From Hyphomicrobiaceae bacterium (GTDB lineage Bacteria; Pseudomonadota; Alphaproteobacteria; Rhizobiales; Aestuariivirgaceae): 64,000 bases of DNA. Of the stretch, positions 45,036 to 54,200 are shown in pieces; positions within the stretch are counted from its first letter, which is position 1, and each line of letters opens with the position of its first letter. The notes below the pieces were generated by a model. That model was not told the origin of the DNA, searched no databases, and saw only the letters and a program-made list of their open reading frames with translations. The position numbers were made by a program, and so were the translations under genes. The DNA lies in assembly GCA_900298995.1 (NCBI GenBank), contig OMIC01000039.1:124001-188000 (forward strand), in the 5' to 3' direction.

Positions 45036-46331
45036 TCAGAACGTGTTGGCCTCGGGCTGGCCGAAGACGAAGCCTGTTCCGTCCAGATTGTAGACGTCGG
45101 GGCGGAAATTCACCCGCCCGTCCTCGGTGGCCCAGGCGGTGAGATACATCCAGCGCACGTCCGGGCCATTCGCGATAGTCTGGTCGAACTGTTCGGTGGA
45201 ATTGACAAGGCGCTCGTAGCTCAGCGGATCAAGCGGGGCAACCGAGCGGTCGAGGATCCACTTCACCACAGTCTGCACCTGATCGATACGCACGCAGCCG
45301 GAGCTCTCGAACCGCACATTGCGGCCAAACAGCTCGCGGTGCGGAGTGTCGTGCATGTAGACCATGAACTCGTTGGGGAAGTTGATCTTGACCGAGCCCA
45401 GGGAGTTGTGCGGTCCGGGCTCCTGGCGGAAGAAATAGCGCTCGGGATCGGTCAGAGACCAGTCGATAAGCGCAGGGTCGATCTCGGGCCCCTCGACGCC
45501 ATCGAAGACACGGATGTGGTTGGCCTGAAGATAGCCGGGGTCTTCCTGATACTTTGGGACGATATCGCGCGCCACGATCGAGGCCGGGATCTTCCAGTAC
45601 GGATTGAAGTTGATGTCGCTCACCTTGCTGGACAGCGAGGGTGACGGGCGCTCCAGCTTGCCGACAACGATGTTGTGACGAGAATAGACGCGGCCATACT
45701 CCACCGTTTCCAACTGGGTCGCCGGAATATTGACGAGAATTGAGAAATCGCCCAGTCCCTGCACATAGGCCTCGATACGCGGCAGGTTCTCGTGCAGCGT
45801 GGAGAGGCGCGTGTCGGCCGGGACGTTGAGTTGCGCCAGCGTCTTCTCGGCCACGATGCCGGATGGCAGGACGCCGTGATTGACCTGGAAGGCCGTCACA
45901 GCATCCACAAGCTCATCATCATAGACATTGGCCTTGTCCTGCTGGAGTGAGTCGAAGGGCAGGTAGTTCTCCGCCACGAGCCTGCGGCGCAGGGCAAGCA
46001 CGGCCTCGCCCTTGGAACCCTTCTTCAGAGATCTTTCTTCCAGTTCTTCCCAGCCGCCGCCTGCGACGATTTCCTCATACATGGAAATTGCGCTGAGCAT
46101 CGCTTCGATCGAGGCCGAGCTCAGCATGGGGGCCTGGTCCTGGCCCGCGACGATTTCCGTCTGGGTTGCAAGCTTGCCGTCGCGCGTCTGCTTCGTGGGC
46201 TGGGCCTTCACCGGCGCCGGACCGGTCAGTGAGCTCGTAAAGACCGGATCTTCGGCGCGAGCGGCGACACCCATGGCAAGAAGGCTCGCCATGGCCAGAA
46301 GGCTGCGGTTGAAAGAACGGCGCGAAAGCAC
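45036..46331 (-). CDS. L,D-transpeptidase (YkuD domain) with peptidoglycan-binding domain
   Basis: 431-residue exported enzyme that would form 3-3 cross-links, or attach proteins, in peptidoglycan. The N-terminus MLSRRSFNRSLLAMASLLAM resembles a twin-arginine or Sec signal. A peptidoglycan-binding domain covers about residues 100-175 (LRRRLVAENYLPFDS, AVTAFQVNHGVLPSGIV). The YcbB-like catalytic domain has HDTP in YMHDTPHRELFG and the Cys motif SSGCVRIDQ. Large transpeptidases of this group support polar wall growth in Agrobacterium. Its upstream region carries a TAAA-N7-TTAA motif. Confidence 0.92.
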   Translation of the reverse strand: MLSRRSFNRSLLAMASLLAMGVAARAEDPVFTSSLTGPAPVKAQPTKQTRDGKLATQTEIVAGQDQAPMLSSASIEAMLSAISMYEEIVAGGGWEELEERSLKKGSKGEAVLALRRRLVAENYLPFDSLQQDKANVYDDELVDAVTAFQVNHGVLPSGIVAEKTLAQLNVPADTRLSTLHENLPRIEAYVQGLGDFSILVNIPATQLETVEYGRVYSRHNIVVGKLERPSPSLSSKVSDINFNPYWKIPASIVARDIVPKYQEDPGYLQANHIRVFDGVEGPEIDPALIDWSLTDPERYFFRQEPGPHNSLGSVKINFPNEFMVYMHDTPHRELFGRNVRFESSGCVRIDQVQTVVKWILDRSVAPLDPLSYERLVNSTEQFDQTIANGPDVRWMYLTAWATEDGRVNFRPDVYNLDGTGFVFGQPEANTF

Positions 46332-46375
46332 GGATCGGACCCCCGGAAAAACGCCGCGACACTGGGCGAGTTGAG

Positions 46376-46390
46376 TAAATGACGACTTAA
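46376..46390. promoter_or_regulatory. CtrA-like motif upstream of the L,D-transpeptidase gene (TAAA-N7-TTAA)
   Basis: TAAA, seven bases, TTAA, 45 nt upstream of the transpeptidase ATG. It has one mismatch to the CtrA consensus, the same base change as the site upstream of podJ. Regulation is inferred only from the motif and position. Confidence 0.3.
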
Positions 46391-46440
46391 TTGTGTGAAG
46401 TCTAGCCCCATCCTGCGACGGGAATGAGGCGATTTCCGGA

Positions 46441-48489
46441 TCAGCTCAGGGCAGTGACCTCCCGGCGGAAGGGCAAATCGAGGAAGTCGCGCGGCGGCCG
46501 GCCAAAATCCTCCGCAAAAGCGCGGCCGGAATGGACGGCTGCGGCGATGGTTCCTGGCGCATAGCAGTCCCCGGCACGGCCCACGGGCAGGTGGCGGGCT
46601 GCCAGGTCCTGCCAAAGGCAGTCCACGGGGCGGCGGGCCGTGACGAGCACCACCGACCCCGCCCCATGGAGGGTCTCCGCTCCGGTGAACACGCAGTGAA
46701 GGCGCACATGGTCTGGAGCGACGCCCGCCACGGCCTGATTAGCGATGATCTTGACGCCGAGCGAGAGCAGCCGGGATTGGATCGCCTTTTGCTCGAGCGA
46801 GGCCTTGGTGAAGGCCGAGGCGACTGCCGCCGGGGTCACAAGCGTGACGCCGTGATCTTCACGCGCCAGGAGTTCTGCTACCACACCGCCCATGTAGTAA
46901 TGGTCGTCATCGAAGATCGTGACCTCGCGGGCGCGGGGCCTCTGCCCGGCCATGAGATCGTCCGGGGTCAGGACATCGCATGCCGTGTCAAAGGTTGCGG
47001 GCGCCGTGAAGTATCGGCCTGTCAGGTCCCGCAGCCAGTGCGATCCCGTAGCCAGCAGCACCTGATCGGCGCCAAACTCGACGATGCTGTCTGCCGTCAT
47101 CTCGCTTTCAAGATAGAGTGATACCGAGGAAAGCTTGCGCAGTTGCAGCAGCCGCCAGTCGCGGACCCTGGCCCAGGCGGCAAGGCCTGGCAGCTTGCTC
47201 TCCCGCGCCACCCGGCCACCGGCCTCGCCAGACTTGTCGGCGATGGTGACACGGTAGCCGCGCTGTCCCAGCGCCCGTCCTGCCTCGAGTCCTGCAGGTC
47301 CCGCCCCGATGATGAGCACATGAGCGTCGGCATCACGCGGGCGGATGTATTCCGGATGCCAGCCCCGACGCCATTCCTCGCCCATGGACGGGTTCTGGGT
47401 GCAGCGCAGGGGTGTCATGGTATAGTCATGCGTCACGCAAATATTGCAGCCGATGCATTCGCGGATGTCGTCGAGGCGCCCCTCCTCGATCTTCCGCGGC
47501 AAGAAGGGATCGGCAATCGACGGGCGCGCCGCGCCGATCATGTCCATGATCCCCTGACGGATGACGCGCACCATCGCGTCCGGCGACGTGTAGCGTCCGA
47601 CCCCGATTACAGGCTTCGAGGTCAGCTTCTTGACGCCCTTGATGTAGGGCTCCTGGAAGCCTTCCTCGGAAAAGCGGGAGGTCTGCGAATCCTTCGACCA
47701 GTCGGACAGCGACAGGTCCCAGAGGTCGGGAAGTTCCGCCATCATGGCAATGGCATCCTCAACCTCTGCAGGTTCCAGTCCGGCAGCTCCCTGAAATTCG
47801 TGCATTGCAATGCGCACCGGCACGGCGCAGTCGCCGCCGACGGCGTCCTTCGTGTCGGCGATGACCTCGCGCAGCAGGCGTGCGCGGTTTTCAAGCGAAC
47901 CGCCGTATTCGTCCGTCCGGAGATTGGTCGCGCGCGACAGGAAGTGCTGGAATATGCCCAGGCCGTGGCCGGCATAGACATAGACCAGATCGAAACCAGC
48001 CTGCCGGGCCCGCAGCGCAGCCTGGCGGTGGGCGCGGCGCAGGTTGCGGATATCCTCCTTGTCCATCCCGCGTGCCTGGATGGGGTCGTGGAAATAGCTT
48101 GCCGTCGGCATCGGGCTTGCCGCCATCGGTGCTTCCCGTGACCAGAGATTGTTGGCCGTATAACCGGAATGACAAAGCTCTATGCCGGACAGAGCACCCT
48201 GTGCGCCAATGGCCTCGGCGATGCGCGCCAGCATCGGGATGTCCTGGTCGCTCCACAGGCGCAACTCGACATAGGGCGAGACATCCGCGGTATGGTGGAT
48301 TTCCACCATTTCCGTGCAGACTACGGCCCAGCCGCCCTCTGCCTTCATGCCGCGCATGGCGGCGAGCGCGGAGGCATCACGATAGCCCATGCCATTGCAG
48401 TGGGGCACCTGATAGAATCGGTTGCGGGCGATGTGTGGTCCGATGCGGACCGGTGCAAAGAGCACATCGTATCGCGGATCACGGGTCAT
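46441..48489 (-). CDS. Trimethylamine-dehydrogenase-like flavoprotein (FMN, 4Fe-4S, FAD/ADP domains)
   Basis: 682-residue member of the TMADH/dimethylamine dehydrogenase family. The N-terminal old-yellow-enzyme barrel includes RNRFYQVPHC with Cys31, which holds 6-S-cysteinyl FMN in TMADH. The 4Fe-4S ligands are in CIGCNIC near residue 344 plus a Cys 12 positions on. A C-terminal Rossmann part (VLIIGAGPAGLEAGRALGQRG) follows. Two of the three aromatic residues that bind trimethylamine appear replaced: Tyr60 by Met61 and Trp355 by Asp. The substrate is therefore probably another N-methylated amine, betaine or amino acid. It is divergent from a PLP dehydratase. Confidence 0.88.
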   Translation of the reverse strand: MTRDPRYDVLFAPVRIGPHIARNRFYQVPHCNGMGYRDASALAAMRGMKAEGGWAVVCTEMVEIHHTADVSPYVELRLWSDQDIPMLARIAEAIGAQGALSGIELCHSGYTANNLWSREAPMAASPMPTASYFHDPIQARGMDKEDIRNLRRAHRQAALRARQAGFDLVYVYAGHGLGIFQHFLSRATNLRTDEYGGSLENRARLLREVIADTKDAVGGDCAVPVRIAMHEFQGAAGLEPAEVEDAIAMMAELPDLWDLSLSDWSKDSQTSRFSEEGFQEPYIKGVKKLTSKPVIGVGRYTSPDAMVRVIRQGIMDMIGAARPSIADPFLPRKIEEGRLDDIRECIGCNICVTHDYTMTPLRCTQNPSMGEEWRRGWHPEYIRPRDADAHVLIIGAGPAGLEAGRALGQRGYRVTIADKSGEAGGRVARESKLPGLAAWARVRDWRLLQLRKLSSVSLYLESEMTADSIVEFGADQVLLATGSHWLRDLTGRYFTAPATFDTACDVLTPDDLMAGQRPRAREVTIFDDDHYYMGGVVAELLAREDHGVTLVTPAAVASAFTKASLEQKAIQSRLLSLGVKIIANQAVAGVAPDHVRLHCVFTGAETLHGAGSVVLVTARRPVDCLWQDLAARHLPVGRAGDCYAPGTIAAAVHSGRAFAEDFGRPPRDFLDLPFRREVTALS

Positions 48490-48494
48490 GGAAG

Positions 48495-48517
48495 CTTCCC
48501 TGCTGGCTGGAGGGAAG
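48495..48517. promoter_or_regulatory. 7-bp inverted repeat in the leader of the TMADH-like gene
   Basis: CTTCCCT, 9-nt spacer, AGGGAAG, starting 6 nt upstream of the TMADH-like ATG in the divergent region with the dehydratase gene. It may act as an operator; the proximal arm also supplies a purine-rich ribosome-binding site on the minus strand, so chance cannot be excluded. Confidence 0.25.
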
Positions 48518-48579
48518 ATGTAGCAAAGTCCCCCACGGCTCGGCTATGCTTGGTTATGATGGGCTTGGATGGAGAACAG

Positions 48580-49557
48580 ATGCGTCCCGCGTTCAGTGAC
48601 ATCCTGGCAGCTGCGGGGAGGATTGCCGGATTTGCCTTGCGTACTCCGGTGATCGAGTCGCCGCTGCTCAACGACCGGGTCGGGGGCCGCGTGCTCATCA
48701 AGGCGGAGTGCCTGCAGCGCACCGGTTCCTTCAAGTTCCGCGGTGCATGGAACCTGATTTCACAAATCGAACCCGAGAGGCATCCGGGCGGGGTCGTGGC
48801 CTATTCCTCGGGCAACCATGCGCAGGGCGTCGCTGCCGCCGCCCGGATCCGGGGTTTCAAGGCGCTGATCGTGATGCCGGCGGATACGCCGCGCATCAAG
48901 CAGGATAACACCCGGAGTTACGGGGCAGAGGTCGTGACCTATGACCGCGCAACGCAATCGCGTGAGGAAATCGCAGCGCGGTTCGTGGCGGAGCGGGGTG
49001 CCATCCTGGTCCCGCCCTTCGAGCATCCGGACATCATCGCGGGGCAGGGAACGGCCGGGCTTGAGCTGGCTGACGAGGCGGCCGAGCGTGGTGTCGAGCT
49101 CAGCGACGTGCTGGTTTGCTGTTCGGGCGGCGGGCTGACGGCTGGTGTCGCTCTGGCCATGCAGGCGCGCTCGCCCGCAACGGCCGTGCACACGGTCGAG
49201 CCCGAGGGCTTCGACGACTTTGCCCGCTCCCTGCGGAGCGGGCACATCGAACGCAATGCCAAGATGTCGGGCTCGATCTGTGACGCGCTGATGTCGCCAT
49301 CACCCGGTGAGATGACCTTCGCGATCAATCGCAGGCTGCTTGGCACCGGCCTCGTGGTGAGCGATCAGGACGCCGCGGAAGCGGTGCGGTTCGCGTTCGA
49401 AGTGCTGAAACTGGTTGTGGAACCCGGAGGTGCCGTTGCGCTCGCCGCCGTGCTGTCGGGCAAGATCGACGCCCGTGGCAAGGCCATTGGCGTCATCGCT
49501 TCGGGTGGCAATTGCGACGCAGGGCTTTACGCGCGCATTCTGTCCAGGGAGATCTGA
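48580..49557 (+). CDS. PLP-dependent threonine/serine dehydratase family enzyme
   Basis: 325-residue fold-type II PLP enzyme. The PLP Lys is K52 in TGSFKFRGAW, the substrate loop is YSSGNHAQGVAAAA, and the phosphate-binding Gly-rich loop is CSGGGLTAG. The C-terminal SGGNCDAG also fits the family. No ACT regulatory domain is present, so it is the short, catabolic-type form (threonine/serine or hydroxyaspartate dehydratase). The ATG at 48580 follows GGAGAA at 48571-48576. In-frame ATGs at 48556 and 48559 are alternatives. The substrate is not certain. Confidence 0.88.
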   Translation: MRPAFSDILAAAGRIAGFALRTPVIESPLLNDRVGGRVLIKAECLQRTGSFKFRGAWNLISQIEPERHPGGVVAYSSGNHAQGVAAAARIRGFKALIVMPADTPRIKQDNTRSYGAEVVTYDRATQSREEIAARFVAERGAILVPPFEHPDIIAGQGTAGLELADEAAERGVELSDVLVCCSGGGLTAGVALAMQARSPATAVHTVEPEGFDDFARSLRSGHIERNAKMSGSICDALMSPSPGEMTFAINRRLLGTGLVVSDQDAAEAVRFAFEVLKLVVEPGGAVALAAVLSGKIDARGKAIGVIASGGNCDAGLYARILSREI

Positions 49558-49561
49558 GCCG

Positions 49562-50086
49562 TCAGGATGCCCGGGCCATCTCGTCTGCCAGGGGGACGTC
49601 GATGTCTTCGCCGGGCTTGTGGCGGGTGACGACGATCCGGCGCTTGCGTGCCTCCTGCTGGCGCTCGGCCACCATCTCCTGCGCGAGGTCCGAGAGCCGA
49701 GCCACCGCTGCCGGGACCGCTTCGGCCGCCGGCTCGAAAATGTCTTCGTCGGCGCGGAAATACGTCAGATGGCGCGGGGCAAGTTCGGGTCCTTCCATGA
49801 CTTCGTCCGACGTCTCGTCCCCGGGCAGTTCCCGGGTGCCCGCGGCAAGTGCAGCCGAGAGACGATCCATCAGGGCGTCGTGGTTGGCGGTCATGGCGGC
49901 CTCGAGCCGCCGCATGCCGGCCAGCAGGCCGGCCGACTCCCGGTTCCGAAGCCGTGTTGCGTATTGCTCGAGGAACCAGCGGCCGCGGGCCGTTTCCATC
50001 ACGGCGTCCTCGATGACTTCGAAATCCTCCTGAACGAGGCTGGGCGGTTCAAGCTCGCTGACGGGCGGCCGTTCCCTCGAAGACAT
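49562..50086 (-). CDS. Uncharacterised alphaproteobacterial protein with ETARGRWFL motif
   Basis: 174-residue soluble, acidic protein that I do not recognise by function. Near the N-terminus it carries FEVIEDAVMETARGRWFLEQYATR, a segment that recurs in several hypothetical alphaproteobacterial proteins. A predicted helix, LLAGMRRLEAAMTANHDALMDRL, follows. The middle is low-complexity and acidic, and the C-terminus is charged (QEARKRRIVVTRHKPGED). No signal peptide or membrane segment is seen. The ATG at 50086 is used. It converges on the dehydratase gene with only 4 nt between the stops. Confidence 0.65.
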   Translation of the reverse strand: MSSRERPPVSELEPPSLVQEDFEVIEDAVMETARGRWFLEQYATRLRNRESAGLLAGMRRLEAAMTANHDALMDRLSAALAAGTRELPGDETSDEVMEGPELAPRHLTYFRADEDIFEPAAEAVPAAVARLSDLAQEMVAERQQEARKRRIVVTRHKPGEDIDVPLADEMARAS

Positions 50087-50207
50087 GCGCAACTACTCCA
50101 CTCACCAACCGGACAGGCACACCTCAGCAGCTTCGCGGACCCGGTTCCCGTCCATCATCCGGCCGAGAGGTGAATCTTTGGTTTAAGTTCGGCTGATCGC
50201 CGCCCTG

Positions 50208-51188
50208 TCAGCCCCACAGGCTGCGCGGCGCCGGGTGCATGAGGCTGCCCTCATAGCGTATTCCGGGCTGGCGGTCCCGGGAGAGCAGCAACGGGCCATC
50301 GAGATCGATCACGTCCGCCCAGGCCGCAAGCAGCATGGCGGGCGCCATGGCCAGCGACGTGGCGAGCATGCAGCCGACCATGATCTTCAGTTGCCGGTCC
50401 TGCGCCGCGCGGGCCAGGGCGATCGCCGGTGTCAGGCCGCCCGTCTTGTCGAGCTTGATGTTGATCGCGTCATACTTGCCGGTGAGATCGTCCAGCGAAG
50501 CCTCGCCATGCGCGGATTCATCGGCGCAGACTGGCACCGGCCGCGTCATGCCGCGCAGCGCGTCATCCTGTCCGGCGGGAAGGGGCTGCTCGACCAGTTC
50601 GACCCCGGCGCGCGCGCAGTGGTCCAGCATGGGCCCGAGGTTCTCGGGCGTCCAACCCTCATTGGCATCGACGATGAGCCGGCAGCCGGGCGCGTTGCGG
50701 CGGACCGACGCGAGGCGTTCGCCGTCGCCTTCGCGGCCAAGCTTGAGCTTGAGAAGCGGGCGGTGGGCTGACCGTGCGGCCGCCGCGCCCATGGCATCCG
50801 GCGTGTCGAGGCTCAGCGTGTAGGCCGTGATCGCAGGCCTTGGCTCGGGAAGACCCGCAAGCTCCCAGACCGGCCGTCCGGTGCGCTTCGCCTCGAGGTC
50901 CCAGAGTGCGCAGTCCAGGGCGTTGCGCGCCGCCATGGGCTCTATGATCGCGGGGATTTCCGCGCGTGACACCCCCGCCTCCAGTATATTGCGGGCTGCC
51001 GTGAGCGCGGCCATCACCTCTGGCACGGTCTCGGCATAGCGGGGATAAGGCACACACTCGCCCTGGCCCTGATGGCCGTCCTGGCCGAGCATGACCCTGA
51101 CCACATGCGCCTCGGTCTTGCTTCCCCGGGAAATGGTGAAAGCGCCGGCGATCGGCCAGCGTTCTTCAGCAATGTCGAGATGCAGCAT
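50208..51188 (-). CDS. Enolase-superfamily dipeptide epimerase (L-Ala-D/L-Glu epimerase or DgcA-like racemase)
   Basis: 326-residue muconate-lactonising subgroup enzyme. The catalytic pair of lysines is in LLKLKLG and in INIKLDKTGG. The metal-binding acids are in LIVDANEGW, VELVEQPLP and VCADESAHG. The pattern fits the Ala-Glu epimerase branch, which processes murein-derived dipeptides; alphaproteobacterial members have also been assigned as N-acetyl-D-glutamate racemase DgcA. The gene is just downstream, on the same strand, of the large GPR-like gene (17 nt gap), so both may share a transcript. Confidence 0.88.
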   Translation of the reverse strand: MLHLDIAEERWPIAGAFTISRGSKTEAHVVRVMLGQDGHQGQGECVPYPRYAETVPEVMAALTAARNILEAGVSRAEIPAIIEPMAARNALDCALWDLEAKRTGRPVWELAGLPEPRPAITAYTLSLDTPDAMGAAAARSAHRPLLKLKLGREGDGERLASVRRNAPGCRLIVDANEGWTPENLGPMLDHCARAGVELVEQPLPAGQDDALRGMTRPVPVCADESAHGEASLDDLTGKYDAINIKLDKTGGLTPAIALARAAQDRQLKIMVGCMLATSLAMAPAMLLAAWADVIDLDGPLLLSRDRQPGIRYEGSLMHPAPRSLWG

Positions 51189-51205
51189 CAGGGGCGCGCG
51201 GTGGA

Positions 51206-54200
51206 TCAGTTGCGCGGTGTGGAGTCCCTGCGGCCACGGTTCACGGACGCGCCGGGACCGGTGGCGTCAAGAACATCCGCCTGGCGGCGAACGACCTCGG
51301 CCAGAGCATTGAGGGCTCCGATCTGATCGGCCACAACGCGGCGCATGGCGTCGGCGTTGTTGCGGGTCTCTTCCGGCAGCTCGGTCAGCGAACGCATCAA
51401 TTCGCCGCGCGCGGTGTCGATATCCTTGACCACCTGCTGGGCGGTGAGGCGCATGTCATGGGCCGTGTGCTGGAAGTCGGCGGCCGTTGACGACAACATC
51501 TCGTTCATCGCGGCCATGGCGCGCTCATGCTGATCGCGCAGCATGCGGGCGGCCTGGTCGATCTGGCCGGCAGACGAGCCCTCGAGCTTGGTGATTTCCT
51601 GGGAGAGATTGCGGCTCGCGACGGCGGCCTGCTCGGCGATGATGCGGCCGATGTCCCGGGCCCTGTCCTCGGAGGCGGCCAGCGAGTTCTCGATGGCGCT
51701 CATATAGTTGCTGATGGCGCCGCCGATCTCGTTCGACTGTCGTGTGGCCTGAGCGAGCAAGGCCTCCAGCGCGTCGCGCCGGCCCGTGAGCAGGCGTTCC
51801 ACTTCGCTGTCGACGTGTTCGACTGCGCGCTCGATCGTGAGTGAGGTGTCATCCAGCCGTGCCGACACGCGCGTGCCGGTTGTCTCGAGGCGGCTCATGA
51901 GGTCCTGCGACACCGCGCCGAGGCGCTCATCCATGACGCTGGCGGCGCTGGCGAGCTGATCGGCGAGGAAGGCGTTGACCGTCTCCATGTGCTTGACGAA
52001 CTTGCGGTTGGCCTCCTCGAGCTTGGTCGTCGTATTGACCGAGACCTGCTCGAGTTCGCGGCTGGCGAGTTCCACGCGGTTGGCCAGCTGGCCGGTATCC
52101 TGCTGCAGGATGCCTGAGATCTGCGCTGCTGTTTCGGAGAGCCCCACATTGAAGGCCTCGGCAGCCTTGCCGAGATCCGTCAGGATTGCGGTCGAGGCCT
52201 GGTCCAGCACAGCGGCGAAGCGCTGGCCGGTGCCTTCGAGCTTGCCCGAGAGCTCGGCAGTGACGCGGTCCAGCATGCTGGTCGAGAGTTCGAACCGGCG
52301 CGTGAACTCGTCGGTCGTCTTGCCGATGCGTGCCAGCATGGATGATCCGGCATCGTCGAGCTGCGCGGTGGTCTGGTCTGCCGCCTGCTCGAGACGTTCC
52401 GTCATGCGCTGGTGGACCTCGCTGACTTGGGTAGTCACGCGGACAGCGGTTTCCGCGAAGTTCTCGGTCATCTCCGCTGCCGTCCGGTCGATCTGATCGG
52501 ACATCATCCTGGTGTTTGCGGTGAACAGCGCCGAGATCTCGCCCGAGGTCCGGTCGAGCTGCTCGGTGAGTGTCTGTGTCTTGGTATTGAACAGGCCCGA
52601 GAGGCTGTTCCAGGTCTGATCTAGCGTTGCGTTGAGGCGCTGGGCATTTGTCGAGAACAGTCCCGAGAGCTGATCGGACGTCTGCTCGAGCTGACCTGTC
52701 AACTTGCCGGTGTTCGAGGTGAAGATGTCCGCCAGGTGGCTGGAGGTGTCGTCCAGGCGCTGGGTGAGCGTTTCGGTTGAATGTCCGAACAGGGCCGAGA
52801 GATCCGCTGCGGCCTGTTCGAGCTGGCTGCCGAGCCGCTCGGATGTCTGGTCGAGAAGCTGGCCCAGTTGCTGCGACGAGCCGTCGAGCTGGGTGGTGAG
52901 CTGATCCGTGACGGCGGCGACCTTGTTCACCGCATTGCTCGTGGTGGTGCTGACGTAATCGGTGACGCGCTGGGCCGTCTGTTCGATCTGGCCGGCCATG
53001 GCGGTCGTCGTGCTGTCCAGCCTGCTGTAGAGCTGGACGGTTGTGTCCTCGAGGCGCCGCGTCGCATCCTCGGAAGACGCGGTGATCATCTCGACGAGTG
53101 CTTCGCGCGCCTTGCCGACGTTGATCACGAAGTTTTCCGACACGCTGATCAGCTTGTCGGTCACGAGGCCGCCGGAGCTTTCGAGGCGTTCGGCGACCGC
53201 GAGACCGGAATCGGCCATGCCGCGGTTGACGATGTCTGCCGTTTCCCGGATGTGGCTGCTGAGCGTTCCGCTGGTCGATGTGAGAAGCTCATTGACCTGC
53301 GTGGCAGCGCCGTCGATGCCGTCGACCACCCCCGCAGCCGTTGTGCTGAGCGTCTCGCGCAGCGTGGCATTGGCCTGTTCGAGAAGTTCGGTTGCCGTGG
53401 ACACGCTGCCGTCAATCTGGCCGTAGAGGCGCGTGGCAGCGCCGTCGATGCGGCGTTCCATCTCATCCGAGGCGCCGCCGATCACGTCCTGGAACAGGCG
53501 CGATGTGGCCTCGAGGCGCTCGCTGGCGCCCGTGACGGCAATCTCAACCTGTTCCTGCAAGAGCGCGCCGGACTCGCCCAGGCGGCTTTCGATGCTGCCG
53601 GAAACCTGTTCGGCGACCGACTGGAAGATCGCTGTCGCTTCGTCGACGCGAGCCCGCGCATCGCCGATGGCTGAGGTGACGACCGATGCGAAGCTTCCGC
53701 TCGATGCGCCGATGCGCTCCTCGAGCGCCTCGCCTGTCTGTGTCATGACGCCCTGGAAGGCGCCTGCCGTCTCATCGAGACGGGCGCTGGCCTCTTCGAG
53801 AACGCGTCCTATGTCGCCGGTGGCGCGGGCGATTGCCATTTCGACGCGAACGGCGGAATCCGTCACGCGCTGCGCCGAGTCGAGGTTCTGCTGGTCGAGA
53901 GCGGCCAGCACCTGGCGTGATGTCTCTCCGACGCGGGCGCTGGCGGCGGCAGTGCGGTCCTCGATGGTGTAGAGGATGCGGCTCGCTGTCTCCTCGACGC
54001 GGCTGGTGACAAGGCTCGCCTGGTCGTCGAGTCGCGCAAAGACCGCGCCAGCCGAATCGTCGAGTTTCGTGATGATGCGTTCGGAGTGGTCGCCGATCCC
54101 GCTGATGAGGCGGCCCGCGGTCTCGTTGATGCGACCGGACAGGCCCGAACCCATGGATCCAAGTTCGGACAGCAGCGATTGCGTGGTCTCGTCCAGACCC

